A DNA stretch of 64,000 bases from DSNY01 sp964539745 (GTDB taxonomy: Bacteria; Pseudomonadota; Gammaproteobacteria; Burkholderiales; Burkholderiaceae_F), in assembly GCA_964539745.1 (NCBI GenBank), contig CAZIJU010000002.1, positions 62,001 to 126,000 on the forward strand. Direction: 5' to 3'. Below are positions 63,726 through 64,000 of the stretch, piece after piece; the stretch's first letter is position 1, and each line of letters starts with the position of its first letter. Below the pieces are notes generated by a model that saw only the letters and a program-made list of their open reading frames with translations, did not search any database and was not told the origin of the DNA. Made by a program: the position numbers and the translations under genes.

Positions 63726-64000
63726 CGGCCGAGCAGCACGCGCGCCGAGTCGCTCATCATCGACGGATCCCATGGCGGATCCCACACCCATTCGAGGTCG
63801 ACGTTCGCCACACCGTCGAGCGCCTTCAGCGCGGCGACGATGTCGTCCTCGATCACGCCGGTGAGCGGGCACGCGGGCGTGGTCATCGTGACCTGCAGGC
63901 GTACGGTGTCGCCGTCGCGTTCGAGGCCGTAGACGAGGCCGAGGTCGACGATGTTCACACCCAACTCGGGGTCGATCACCGAGCGCAGCGCGTCCCACTC
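63722..64000 (-). CDS. DUF59/PaaD-type metal-sulfur cluster assembly protein (5' cut)
   Basis: C-terminal ~92 residues of a MIP18/PaaD-like (DUF59) protein: IDPELGVNIVDLGLVYGLE, the Cys-bearing TMTTPACPLTGVIEDDI and WDPPWDPSMMSDSARVLLG. The frame stays open through the window edge (WDALRSVIDPEL), so the start lies outside; the GTG at 63979 is probably internal. Members assist iron-sulfur cluster maturation. It is coupled to the membrane protein downstream. Confidence 0.85.
   Translation of the reverse strand, partial: EWDALRSVIDPELGVNIVDLGLVYGLERDGDTVRLQVTMTTPACPLTGVIEDDIVAALKALDGVANVDLEWVWDPPWDPSMMSDSARVLLGR

Overview
The window is about 68-70% GC and looks like a draft or metagenome scaffold of a facultatively denitrifying betaproteobacterium, most likely Burkholderiales or a close relative. 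Pointers are the DUF4148 protein, a selenoneine-type gene set, nirS/nirM, O2-independent ubiquinone genes (ubiU, ubiV, ubiT), and both an FNR and a Dnr/NnrR-type regulator. Two runs of N (29642-29651 and 31515-31614) are scaffold joins. One join splits a heme-copper reductase gene; the other lies in a tandem repeat.

Layout. 1-5.4 kb: glnS with an extra internal block, a TehB-like methyltransferase, and a frame-disrupted patatin-like gene coupled to a DUF72 gene. 5.4-11.5 kb: a peptide-export locus. It has a 48-residue double-glycine leader peptide gene (5981-6127), a divergent TPR/HD-GYP protein, and a C39-peptidase ABC exporter with its HlyD-type partner. 11.6-14.8 kb: a selenoneine-like cluster (SelD-type senC, glycosyltransferase senB, EgtB-type senA). 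15.4-22.4 kb: diheme cytochrome, half-length d1-type propeller protein, nirM, nirS, a TonB receptor and a Crp/Fnr regulator.

22.4-46.5 kb is a large respiratory island. It holds three heme-copper-oxidase-like catalytic subunits: a canonical A2-type oxidase with its Tyr, a CuA-linked one whose Tyr position is Gln (NO-reductase-like), and a divergent one with altered metal ligands. Around them are heme O/A synthase homologues, two SCO proteins, two cytochrome-b fusion proteins with different redox input modules, FNR, and several FNR/Dnr-like boxes. A large STAND/BTAD regulator, a small oxidase-like membrane protein and a lipoprotein follow.

46.5-56.1 kb is peptide catabolism: two M20 peptidases, a TfoX-domain protein and a dpp-type importer with an embedded proline iminopeptidase. 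56.4-58.5 kb is a toxin-antitoxin patch with degenerate genes. 58.7-64 kb has a nitrilase, ubiU-ubiV-ubiT, a polytopic membrane protein and a truncated DUF59 gene.

The most novel-looking unit is the peptide locus. A tiny hydrophobic double-glycine peptide, a matching processing exporter and a TPR-bearing c-di-GMP phosphodiesterase-like protein on a shared divergent control region could form a Gram-negative peptide signalling circuit. That reading is inference. The respiratory island, with two unusual heme-copper enzymes and fused cytochrome-b electron-entry proteins, is the second major point of interest.
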